A DNA stretch of 64,000 nt from Saprospiraceae bacterium (lineage in GTDB: Bacteria; Bacteroidota; Bacteroidia; Chitinophagales; Saprospiraceae), in assembly GCA_016710235.1 (NCBI GenBank), contig JADJLG010000001.1, positions 857,501 to 921,500 of the forward strand, read 5' to 3'. The notes beneath the pieces were generated by a model. It searched no databases, was not told the DNA's origin, and saw only the letters and a program-made list of their open reading frames with translations. Positions within the stretch are counted from its first letter, which is position 1. Every line of letters begins with the position of its first letter. Made by a program: the position numbers and the translations under genes. Positions 56,003-64,000 of the stretch are shown here, piece after piece.

Positions 56003-56044
56003 AAGATAGTTCCTTTCATGAAGCCTGTACCCGAATGAAAACAA

Positions 56045-56823
56045 TCCCTGAAACCTAATTTTATCATCCTGAACAGAGCCTCATATTTCAAACTTTCTCA
56101 CTGGATTTTTTAATCAGGGATCATTGTGAAAAGCAAATTAGCAGTAAAATCATGGCTTGTGATCCAACTGATTGGTGGCTATGCCAATTGATCCCATGAC
56201 TTGGGTTCATAATGAAGGCCTCTGGTGCAGCTGCACAAGCTTCGATTCATAAATTCTATACTTACGGATCAAGCATTGCACAAAGACTTGATTATGAAAT
56301 CCATTTGGTGCGTAACTGATGTTCTACTGTAAAATGTGGGCTTAATCCAAATTTGCTTTGAAATTGGTAGTGAGGGATGGAATGGCAACAATACTAAAGT
56401 TATGACATGTTTCGTTATTGGAAGAAACATTCTTCATTCCAAATTAATCTATCAGACGGCCTCTAAATCCCGACCAAAAAGATGAAGAGGAAGGTGTGAT
56501 TTTAGAATTTCCTCCCTTATTTAGGCTGATCTAGTCCAATTTACATTTTCAACCATCTCTCAATTCACCTCGTTAAATGATCAGATAACAAGGTCAATAC
56601 ATATAATACCAAAATTTAAAATGTTAATTTAAATACAACTAAGTGAGATATTGCCGTATATTGTAACTGAGAATATGCAATGAAACTTAGGGTTTTGATT
56701 TCGTTTTCCGTTCCAGAAACTTCGGAATCCCATCATGCTTTTGTTTTTAAAAGTGAAGCATTGCAGTTAGCTGAGGACTGGAATTTTTGATAATTTACAT
56801 TCTTTACTAAACATATTGCCTAA
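56045..56823. other. 780-bp gap between divergent genes, no gene recognised
   Basis: All six frames are broken by frequent stops and I recognise no protein remnant. It should hold promoters for the giant protease (- strand) and the dioxygenase (+ strand). Confidence 0.5.
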
Positions 56824-57672
56824 ATGAAATTTACACATGAACAAATAAAAACGTTCCAAGATCAAGGATACGCGATTTTGCCCGGTCTCTTGAATGAGCA
56901 AGAGGTAAAGTATCTCAGAAATTTCTTCCACGATTTGTTTGCAAGTGAGTATTGGAAAAAGTCAACTTTCAATTCCAATTCTATCATCAATGATATATAT
57001 AGAGACTTTCCGGAACTTATCGATCTAATTTTCAAGCCAAAGTATATTCTTGCTGCAAAAGAGCTTCTAGGCGACCAAATGGTCTGTGTACCTGAATGTT
57101 CAGTTCATTACAATAGATTTTTTGACTGGCACAGGGACACTGCAATCATGGAAGCACAAGGATTTTTCACCCACAAAGACAAAAAGCATCAATTGGTCCA
57201 GGGAGGAATTTACCTGCAAGAGAATAAACCGGAGGGAGGTGGTCTTTTACTTATTCCAGGAACAAATCGGGGAAAAGACAGATTTATAAAACATGTCTAT
57301 GGCAGTCCGGTCGAAAGAACGATCCAAAAAATATCTAGAGCTTTCCATATTTCGATTTCACAGAGAATTGAAAAAAAAGAAAATTTATATTTACCCCCGA
57401 CTAAAGCCGGAGATGTTTTGTTTTTTGATTCTGAACTAGATCATAGAGCTAGTTTTAAAAGACGCTTTCTGGGAAATGCAAGGATTCCAGAAATCGAAAA
57501 ATTTGCAATTTTCAATGGGTTTTGTAGTACTGAGAAAATGGCAAAAGATTATTTAAAATGTATAACGCAGCCCGACGAACCATATGCCAATTTTCTGAAA
57601 CAGACAAAAGCCCCACCAATTCTCATTCAAAAATCTAATGAACTTGCTTTGAAAATTGAATACCCACAGTGA
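56824..57672 (+). CDS. Phytanoyl-CoA dioxygenase (PhyH) family protein
   Basis: This encodes 282 residues. The N-terminus (FTHEQIKTFQDQGYAILPGL) is typical of PhyH proteins. The Fe(II) site is visible: H-x-D in FDWHRDTA, the distal His in SELDHRASFKRR, with an Arg for 2-oxoglutarate. GGGLLLIPGTNRG matches the conserved turn. It is predicted to hydroxylate a small molecule using oxygen and 2-oxoglutarate. Its end overlaps the next gene (GTGA, 57669-57672), so the two are translationally coupled. Confidence 0.85.
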   Translation: MKFTHEQIKTFQDQGYAILPGLLNEQEVKYLRNFFHDLFASEYWKKSTFNSNSIINDIYRDFPELIDLIFKPKYILAAKELLGDQMVCVPECSVHYNRFFDWHRDTAIMEAQGFFTHKDKKHQLVQGGIYLQENKPEGGGLLLIPGTNRGKDRFIKHVYGSPVERTIQKISRAFHISISQRIEKKENLYLPPTKAGDVLFFDSELDHRASFKRRFLGNARIPEIEKFAIFNGFCSTEKMAKDYLKCITQPDEPYANFLKQTKAPPILIQKSNELALKIEYPQ

Positions 57673-58664
57673 GCTTACAAATAAATACCATCCTAAAATC
57701 CAGAACCGAAATCAATGATCTGGAATGGAATCAATTTATAGACGATTCACCTCAATATATTATTTATGCCAAATCATTTTATCTGGATGCTGTACATCCC
57801 AACTGGAAAGCACTATTTTGCTATAACGGTGATCAAATCCTGGCTGTAATGCCTCTTTGTGAAAAATCTTTTTTCTGCTTCAAATGGATTACCAAACCGA
57901 GCTGGATACAATACCTTGGTGTTTTCTTCTGCCCATTGCAAGGGAAAAGGCACAGATACTATTATACATTAAAAACTGTACTGCATTCCATTTTGGACCA
58001 ACTGAAAGATAAGATGCATATATTTAATTACAATTTTGTTCCCTCCTTCCAGTATCACATTCCCTTTCTATGGCAAAACTACTCAGTGACTCCATATCAT
58101 AGTTACCATTTAGATATTGACTCTTCTCTGTCAGAGATATATTCCAATTTTTCAACCAGCGTCACCAACCATATAAAAAAAGCAAACAAGCAGCAATTAC
58201 TAATTATTGAAAATGAATCTATCGATGGCTTGGCGAATTTATTGCAAGCTAAAAATATTATTCATAAAGGCGAAAATCTTTCCCTTCTAAGATTATGGGA
58301 AAACTTAAGTAAAGAGGCTTGCTGTTTTAGTATGTATGTCACTGATCATAATCAATCGAATATGTACTGTGGTGGTGCGTTTGTTATAGACAAAGAAAGC
58401 ATTATATTTCTTGCATCTGCAACGAATCCAAAATTTAAAAAGAGCGGAGCAGTTTCTTTTATGGTGTGGAACGTCATTCAAAAAGCTCAAAATATGAAAA
58501 ACATCAAATACATAGACTTCGAAGGATCCATGATCGCAGGTATAGAAAACTATTTTCGAGCTTTCGGATCAAGGGCAGTTGTTTATTACAATATCCAAAA
58601 GAAAAATCACTTGCTGTCTTCTTTAAAGTTCATCGCAGACAAATCTAACCTTAGAATTATCTAA
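57669..58664 (+). CDS. FemAB/GNAT-like acyltransferase
   Basis: This encodes 331 residues from GTG 57669, overlapping the dioxygenase stop. The layout matches Bacteroidota FemAB-type GNAT proteins: a start ILKSRTEINDLEWNQFIDDS with LDAVHPNWKALFCYNGDQIL, and a second GNAT-like half (AFVIDKESIIFLASATNPKF ... IKYIDFEGSMIAGIENYFRA). The FEGS-I-x-G-x-x-x-F pattern is typical. It probably moves an acyl or aminoacyl group onto a cell-surface molecule. The tight pairing with PhyH suggests a small modification pathway. Confidence 0.75.
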   Translation: MSLQINTILKSRTEINDLEWNQFIDDSPQYIIYAKSFYLDAVHPNWKALFCYNGDQILAVMPLCEKSFFCFKWITKPSWIQYLGVFFCPLQGKRHRYYYTLKTVLHSILDQLKDKMHIFNYNFVPSFQYHIPFLWQNYSVTPYHSYHLDIDSSLSEIYSNFSTSVTNHIKKANKQQLLIIENESIDGLANLLQAKNIIHKGENLSLLRLWENLSKEACCFSMYVTDHNQSNMYCGGAFVIDKESIIFLASATNPKFKKSGAVSFMVWNVIQKAQNMKNIKYIDFEGSMIAGIENYFRAFGSRAVVYYNIQKKNHLLSSLKFIADKSNLRII

Positions 58665-59004
58665 GCCAGTTTCTATAATTAATTTGACCTGCAATAGAAA
58701 TTAAATTCTTAAATTTAAATTAATTATACATGATCACATTTATCTTCCCTAATTATAAAAATAAAATTTAAGGCATACCATTGTTTCAAAAGTCAACAAA
58801 TATAAATGTCTGAAAAAATTTGTTTTTGCACCCTTTATCAATTTCAATACATACCCTAAAGGATGGAAAAGACATTTAGTCTCTTTGTAAACTACTCATT
58901 GAATGTTAACTCTAATTTTCGGATAATCTGGAATGATGTTTCAACCTTGGATTCAAGACACAAAAACACAGATAGAGCGATGAACTCATTAAAATACATC
59001 ATCT
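58665..59004. other. Intergenic region between convergent genes
   Basis: 340 AT-rich bases. TTTCTAT and ATAGAAA near 58669-58700 could form a weak hairpin at the end of the FemAB-like gene. Nothing else seen. Confidence 0.4.
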
Positions 59005-61077
59005 TCACTGTTTACATTTAATCAATTCAGATTGAATATAATAACACATAGAAGCATGATACGACCGGGCACGCTTATACAGTCTTAACAGTTCAGGACT
59101 ACTTGTAGTTGAAGTTGGGGTGAGCTGCTTGGAACCTTCACCTGACCACATGTAATATATTGGGTTAGATTGATAATTCACACAACCCGTTTTATCCATT
59201 GCAACATTATAATTGATGATCCCAAAATTATCTGACGATAAAGTATCCAATAGATTGACTCCTGTATTGATATATGGTGCATTTGACAAAGCCAAATGAA
59301 ACAGAGTTGGAAACACGTCCTTGTGTGAACCCCAGCGACTTGTATCTACCAGACATTGCCGCATATACTTCTTGGGTATATAAAGAATAAATGGAACAGC
59401 AAATTTTTGCAGCGTCTGACGATCAGAAAAATTGAAAAGCTGTAAAGTGTTATGATCACCGCTGGCTGCAATTATGGTATTATCACCCCATTCAGAGTTT
59501 TTTACCCTATCAATAAATTTTCCCAGACAATCATTTGCATATTGGAAATTAGTAAAATTTTTTATTGCAATATCCTGAGATGTTCTAAGGGAATTTACAA
59601 TATTCTGTGGTATAGAAACCGGAAAAGGTTTGTAGTGGTCCGGCAGTTCAAATGGAGTGTGATTAGTGGTCGTCATCGCATAAATAAATTTGGCTTTTTC
59701 CCCTGGACTCTTCAAGATTTGAAAAGCACGCTCAAATAAATATTCGTCGAACACACCCCACTCGCAACGTGAAGAATGTTCTACAACTTCAAGTAATTTT
59801 TCCGCCCCTTCTACGGCATCGAAATGTTGGTACTTGACAAACTTATCCAGATTTCTCCAACCCAACTCAGAACTCGTTATGAAATTGGTAAAATATCCGG
59901 CATCCTTAAAAGGCATAGCGACACTGGAATTTAATGGACAATTCATATATGTGGATTGTGAAAGTGGATTCATCGGACAGCCTATCAGAAGGCCCTCCAG
60001 TGATCCGATAGTACCTGAAGTACCTGAAAGAAAATTTCTATACATGATACAATCCCCCAGGCTGCTTTCCAAAGATCCAAGTACATTCAAGGTAGCAGTA
60101 TGCAAATCCAAGTAAAAACTGCCAAAACTTTCCATTTGGATAAAAATTACATTTGGGGGGTGACTTGTCAGAAAACTGTCTTCTTGTGTTTTCGAGATCA
60201 AAAGATCTTCTAAGTGATCATTTTCTACGACTGTTTTTCCCAGATAATATCCGATCGGATCTCTAGCATCTTTAAATCCGTTTTTGATCAATCTCTTTTG
60301 CACATCGGTGTCTATATTCTGTTTTGCTTTTTCACTCATTGCCGTTTTTAAAGCAAATACTCCATTGAGTGTGAGGGTATTAATCAGACTATTGTCGCAG
60401 ATGACACTATCTTCTGTTTCCAATGGGAAAGTACCGAGAGATCCCCTTAGACCAATAGCATATAAAACAATTGTTCCAATGATAACAATACCATGTTTCC
60501 AATTAAAAATTAAACTGAAATTGTAATTCTTTTGTATCAATTTTTTAAGTATTATCCAGTATATCATCACCACAAATCCAAGGAACAATAATATTTTCAC
60601 TACCGGATAATCGGTCCATACTGATTTCAGAACTGCTTTTGTATCATCGTACACTATACCAAAAAATAATACATTGATATGAAACTGAAAGAACTTATAA
60701 AAATAGAAATCCACAACTGATATAAGGTTAAAAAGGATGAACATGACAATTCCATAGTAGTGGATCCACTTCTTCATCCTATTGCATTGAGACAGGTCTT
60801 GAGGCATTACAAAAATACTGATCAGAGCCATGACAAATGGCAATAAAAGTCCATAGAGTGCCACCACTGAATCGAATCTTATTCCTACAAGAAATGCCTT
60901 TGCAATTAATAATATATCATCTCTTAGATTTGCAATCCCAATATAAACCAATAAAAAAATCAGTCTATGGATAAAGAATGTCAACAAAACAACTAAAAAA
61001 AGCTTTGCCAACAGGATCAGTAAACTATAAAAACAAGTAATATTATATGCCTTTGATTTGGGTAGTTTTTCACTCAT
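59005..61077 (-). CDS. LTA synthase-type sulfatase/phosphotransferase membrane protein
   Basis: This encodes 690 residues from ATG 61077 (a TTG two codons earlier is weaker). Five N-terminal membrane helices (LLILLAKLFLVVLLTFFI and others) precede an alkaline-phosphatase-superfamily domain. This has PPNVIFIQMESFGSFYLD (metal-binding Glu), FLSGTSGTIGSLEGLL (the Thr nucleophile region), YAMTTTNHTPFELPDHY and ASGDHNTL (metal-binding D-H). Such enzymes transfer glycerol- or ethanolamine-phosphate outside the membrane or act as sulfatases. In Gram-negative Bacteroidota the substrate is unclear. Confidence 0.9.
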   Translation of the reverse strand: MSEKLPKSKAYNITCFYSLLILLAKLFLVVLLTFFIHRLIFLLVYIGIANLRDDILLIAKAFLVGIRFDSVVALYGLLLPFVMALISIFVMPQDLSQCNRMKKWIHYYGIVMFILFNLISVVDFYFYKFFQFHINVLFFGIVYDDTKAVLKSVWTDYPVVKILLFLGFVVMIYWIILKKLIQKNYNFSLIFNWKHGIVIIGTIVLYAIGLRGSLGTFPLETEDSVICDNSLINTLTLNGVFALKTAMSEKAKQNIDTDVQKRLIKNGFKDARDPIGYYLGKTVVENDHLEDLLISKTQEDSFLTSHPPNVIFIQMESFGSFYLDLHTATLNVLGSLESSLGDCIMYRNFLSGTSGTIGSLEGLLIGCPMNPLSQSTYMNCPLNSSVAMPFKDAGYFTNFITSSELGWRNLDKFVKYQHFDAVEGAEKLLEVVEHSSRCEWGVFDEYLFERAFQILKSPGEKAKFIYAMTTTNHTPFELPDHYKPFPVSIPQNIVNSLRTSQDIAIKNFTNFQYANDCLGKFIDRVKNSEWGDNTIIAASGDHNTLQLFNFSDRQTLQKFAVPFILYIPKKYMRQCLVDTSRWGSHKDVFPTLFHLALSNAPYINTGVNLLDTLSSDNFGIINYNVAMDKTGCVNYQSNPIYYMWSGEGSKQLTPTSTTSSPELLRLYKRARSYHASMCYYIQSELIKCKQ

Positions 61078-61140
61078 AATCAAACGTTAATTTGTATCAA
61101 ACCGAAGTGTTAAATCTCATGCTAAGGATTGTATGGACTT

Positions 61141-61524
61141 CTATTGAGCTGGTTCATCTTCAGCAAAAGTCAACAGAAAACCATTATTGTCTTCTATTGA
61201 AAATTCTGTTGCACCATAAAAAGTCAGTTCCAGTCCTTTAACAATTTTTACTTTGTCTTTGATTTGGTCAAAATAATTTCGGATATCGGAAATTTGTATA
61301 TATAAAAGCAATGCACCACCTTTTTGTCTTGAAATCATTTGCAGGTCATTGCCCAAACTTTCAAAAGTTTGAAACATAAAGATTACTGACCCGGATACCA
61401 TCATAACCCATACACTCTCTCCTTGTTCAGGGACTCTTGCCACAACTTGAAATCCCAAGATTTCGTAAAAATCAATTGTCGAATGGATGTCGTTTACAAA
61501 AATATTCGGTGAAATTGAATTCAT
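61141..61524 (-). CDS. VOC-family protein (glyoxalase/bleomycin-resistance fold)
   Basis: This encodes 127 residues with the two beta-alpha-beta3 halves: NIFVNDIHSTIDFYEILGFQ with VVARVPEQGESVWVMMVSGS, then LLLYIQISDIRNYFDQIKDK and LTFYGATEFSIEDNNGFLLT. It probably binds a metal and a small molecule; the reaction is not predictable. Single gene, 166 bp downstream of another VOC gene. Confidence 0.87.
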   Translation of the reverse strand: MNSISPNIFVNDIHSTIDFYEILGFQVVARVPEQGESVWVMMVSGSVIFMFQTFESLGNDLQMISRQKGGALLLYIQISDIRNYFDQIKDKVKIVKGLELTFYGATEFSIEDNNGFLLTFAEDEPAQ

Positions 61525-61690
61525 TATTACTTACAAGTTGAACTGTCAAATAAAATGCTGTTTTCGAACATCAATCTGCCAAATGCACAAATTAACTAAT
61601 TCTCCCATAGTAACCATTGATGATCGTTCAGAAGAAAAAAATCCATTCAACTTTCCGATCGATCACCAATGGATTGCTTCACAAATTCCT

Positions 61691-62056
61691 TTATTGCATG
61701 GAATGTAAAGCAACTCTGTTTCCTTCGGTATCAATAAAATGAGCCATAAATCCATTCTGCCCTATAGAAGTCTTGGGCATGACGACTTTGCCCCCCGCAG
61801 CTTCTACTTTTGATAAAGGCACATTTAAATCTTCGCCCCCATTCAGGTAAACAATGGTACCGGTTTGAGAAGGTACAAATCCTTCGCCCTGGACAAGTCC
61901 TCCGCCTACGCCCTGCTGATCATAGGCCAGGATACCATATCTTCCTTCAGGAAATGGCATTTCCCCAATACTCGTATTTAGAATCTCTGAATAAAAAGCC
62001 TTCGCTCTTTCAAAATCAGTAACCGGAATTTCAAACCAGTTGATAGAATTGATCAT
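61691..62056 (-). CDS. VOC-family protein
   Basis: This encodes 121 residues: MINSINWFEIPVTDFERAKA then FYSEILNTSI, typical of VOC proteins annotated as glyoxalase-like, and VVMPKTSIGQNGFMAHFIDT with EGNRVALHS. This group (YdeN/CFP30B-like) lacks known substrates. It lies 16 bp after the DUF1905 gene, so the two are likely one operon. Confidence 0.88.
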   Translation of the reverse strand: MINSINWFEIPVTDFERAKAFYSEILNTSIGEMPFPEGRYGILAYDQQGVGGGLVQGEGFVPSQTGTIVYLNGGEDLNVPLSKVEAAGGKVVMPKTSIGQNGFMAHFIDTEGNRVALHSMQ

Positions 62057-62072
62057 ATATTAATTTTTAATT

Positions 62073-62393
62073 TTAAAGCCAAATATAACAGTTTACTTTA
62101 TCACCCTCAGCGATTTGTTCTTTATTTCTAATTTCTGCTTTTAGTGGTAAGATATAGGTATTCTTCTTGGTATCAAACCAAATCGCAGTTTTCCAAATTG
62201 TATTACCCACCTTCGCGTTTGCTTTCAATCTTCCCCAACCTTCTTCTTCGCATTTGAATTTCTCCCTAATTTCAAGAGCCAATTCAGCAGGCAGTGAAAC
62301 AAAAAACCAACTCCCTGGTCCTTGGTATGACCAAACGCAGGATTCGAATCCATATTTTACACCTCTGAACTGTTCTTCTGAATTCTGCTTCAT
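62073..62393 (-). CDS. DUF1905-domain protein
   Basis: This encodes 106 residues with the DUF1905 pattern: GPGSWFFVSLPAELALEIRE, EEEGWGRLKANAKVGNTIWK, DTKKNTYILPLKAEIRNKE. The fold is a small beta-barrel of unknown role. It is the first gene of a pair with a VOC protein. Confidence 0.88.
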   Translation of the reverse strand: MKQNSEEQFRGVKYGFESCVWSYQGPGSWFFVSLPAELALEIREKFKCEEEGWGRLKANAKVGNTIWKTAIWFDTKKNTYILPLKAEIRNKEQIAEGDKVNCYIWL

Positions 62394-63246
62394 AATGGCC
62401 TATGCCTCAATTTTTAAGTTACAACCAAAGGTATGTAATACTCCCTAAAAAAGGATCTATTTGATTAAACGGAATTAAATTTACTATAGCCTGATTTTGC
62501 TGTTTGATAACATAGCTAGGATCAACCTGGCAAAAAAAAAGAAGGTTGATTCAACCGAATTCAATCACAAATCGCAAATCAAGTAAATGATTATAGTCTG
62601 TATTGAGCTTTCCGAGCTAAACTTAGCCCTACATTGCGATTACTCCTCACAGAGAATGCCTGTATTTATACCCAATCGTAGCTATATAGATCTATCGGGA
62701 AACCATTGAAACTTAGTAAAAATGCAAATCAGAAAATAGAAAAATATCGGATAAATTAAGGCTTTCCTTATTAAACGACGGCCTTGATCATAAAGAATTG
62801 TGATACCTACTCATAATTAGCCATACTAGGGCCCTTTTACGGGAATTGCAAAGAGGAATTGACATTTTAGTTCACTATTTAATAGTAATTCAAAAAAATT
62901 GATCTTTTTTGTCTGAAACTACATTCTAAGTATTATGCCTTAATCCAATTAGATTTAAAAAACCAATTTTTCTTACACCTTAGAAAGCAATGTTCAACAA
63001 AATACAGATGTCTAAATAGAGCTTTATCTCACGATATATAAGACTACAATTAAACTTTAACATTCTTACATGGAATCTACAATTTAAGCAATAAATAATG
63101 TCCATTAATATTATTTTATTGATAGCAATTTTTAATTCACAAACTGCCTTTCCACAACTTGAAATATTATAAACTGTGTCAATATCAGGTGCGTCTGTTA
63201 ATCCTGGAATCAAATACAAAACTACAATTCTTATATTGGATTGACA
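62394..63246. other. 850-bp AT-rich region without recognised genes
   Basis: No frame has protein-like content. The - strand frame at 62980-63219 lacks any family pattern. Probably promoter region plus decayed DNA linked to the broken gene at the window end. Confidence 0.45.
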
Positions 63247-64000
63247 ATGTCACCAGGTGTAAACGATTCAGTATTAGTAGAAAATAAATATGTTACTAAA
63301 TCTAAAGGAAAAATAGATCCGAATAATACAAATAGCAGAGCCTCTGCTTTTGCACTAATAGGGCTTGATTCAAATTAAAAATTAACAACTGTTCATCAGA
63401 TCTATGGGAATGTAAATGTGTTTAGCTCAGATTTATTTCTTGCCAGCGATTCGTGTATATATTTTTCAATTTATACATTAGACACGTTTTATATTAATGA
63501 AAAACCCATTTTCAATCCTTATTCTGATGGCTATGCTATTATTTTGAAATATAATCCTTTAAAAGACACAATTATTATTATTAAGGAAATCTTTGTTACT
63601 GAAGCATATAGTTATGTTAGTGTGGGGGAGTTTAAAGAATTCGATGGTAGATTGTTTTGCACTTTGGAGTTTCAAGGAACCTATGAATTAAATGGGTAAA
63701 AATTTGTTTCAGGACTTGGTCAATCAGATTTGAATTTATTTATTCTACAATTAGATAAAAATACTTTTGAATTCACTAAATGGTATTTTGAAGGAGATGA
63801 CCAAAAAGTTATAAGAGATTATAGTATTGATCTTATTGGCAATTTACAAGTCATTGGTAAATTCTGGGGATCAATAATAATATCGAAAAAGGACACTATA
63901 AGAAATACAAATGGAAGAAGTTATGATGGATTTTATTTCAAAATAGATAGTAATAAAAATGTCTGAGCAAAAAAAGGAATTGGTGGATCCAATGATCAAT
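63247..64000 (+). pseudogene. Decayed SBBP/beta-propeller repeat protein, runs off the window
   Basis: A single frame is coding-like to the window end but has in-frame stops at 63377, 63698 and 63964. It reads LTMSPGVNDSVLVENKYVTK, then NVFSSDLFLASDSCIYFSIY, ILKYNPLKDTIIIIKEI, GLGQSDLNLFILQLDKNTFE and KKGIGGSNDQ. The pattern (GQSDLNLFILQLD ... GGSND) fits SBBP-repeat surface proteins common in T9SS organisms. Three stops, two TAA and one TGA, argue against recoding and for a pseudogene. Confidence 0.6.

Noticed and set aside
62980..63219. Possible 79-residue - strand gene
   Set aside because: AT-rich read-through frame without recognisable features.
63247..63966. Stop-codon recoding in the broken repeat protein
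   Set aside because: Both TAA and TGA stops occur, and no recoding machinery or intact reading is suggested elsewhere in the window.

Overview
The window is AT-rich DNA from a member of the Bacteroidota, most likely a Saprospiraceae-type bacterium. Signs of this are: type IX secretion (T9SS) C-terminal sorting domains on several proteins; a gliding-motility-associated C-terminal domain on a giant M43 protease; a MoxR/DUF58/BatA-BatB-BatC-BatD operon; the bacillithiol gene bshA; and TAnnTTTG-type -7 promoter elements in front of several genes. No rRNA, tRNA or CRISPR array was recognised.

Bases 1-18,000 are accessory DNA in which every recognisable gene lies on the + strand. It holds an RloC-like ATPase/anticodon-nuclease gene, a HigBA-type and a RelBE-type toxin-antitoxin pair, two Fic proteins, lipoproteins and unknown genes. 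Almost every gene or gene pair stops 0-30 bases before an imperfect inverted repeat whose ends resemble integron attC core sites (for example GCCAAC ... GTTAGGT at 5902-6032). Two kinds of repeated spacer, one carrying an IS1182 fragment and one apparently non-coding, end exactly at GTTA. A dead tyrosine recombinase at 10.2-10.7 kb ends in the same GTTA-terminated sequence. I read this as a decaying integron-like gene-cassette array.

Bases 18,000-42,500 are mostly ordinary chromosome. They hold an ECF sigma factor operon with small membrane proteins, an NAD(P)-binding protein, a barrel/haloperoxidase pair, a TMEM175-type channel (frameshifted), dodecin, bshA divergent from a MerR-type regulator, a secreted Asp-box propeller protein, an AlkA-like glycosylase, and the nine-gene MoxR-Bat operon on the - strand.

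Bases 42,700-56,000 (- strand) hold the second unusual region. A giant secreted M43 metalloprotease/lectin with five internal repeats is followed by an array of HExxH proteins, intact, truncated or reduced to C-terminal scraps. Each of the four non-pseudogene-terminal cases is followed directly by a different predicted lipoprotein. A ~645-bp constant block is duplicated between the variable parts. The layout looks like an effector/immunity array with displaced orphan tips, here linked to T9SS. IS30 and IS66 remnants interrupt it.

Bases 56,800-64,000 hold a PhyH dioxygenase overlapping a FemAB-like acyltransferase gene, an LTA-synthase-type sulfatase, two VOC proteins, a DUF1905 protein, and at the edge a decayed repeat protein. 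Several genes carry single-base frameshifts in short homopolymers. These may be real decay or long-read consensus errors.
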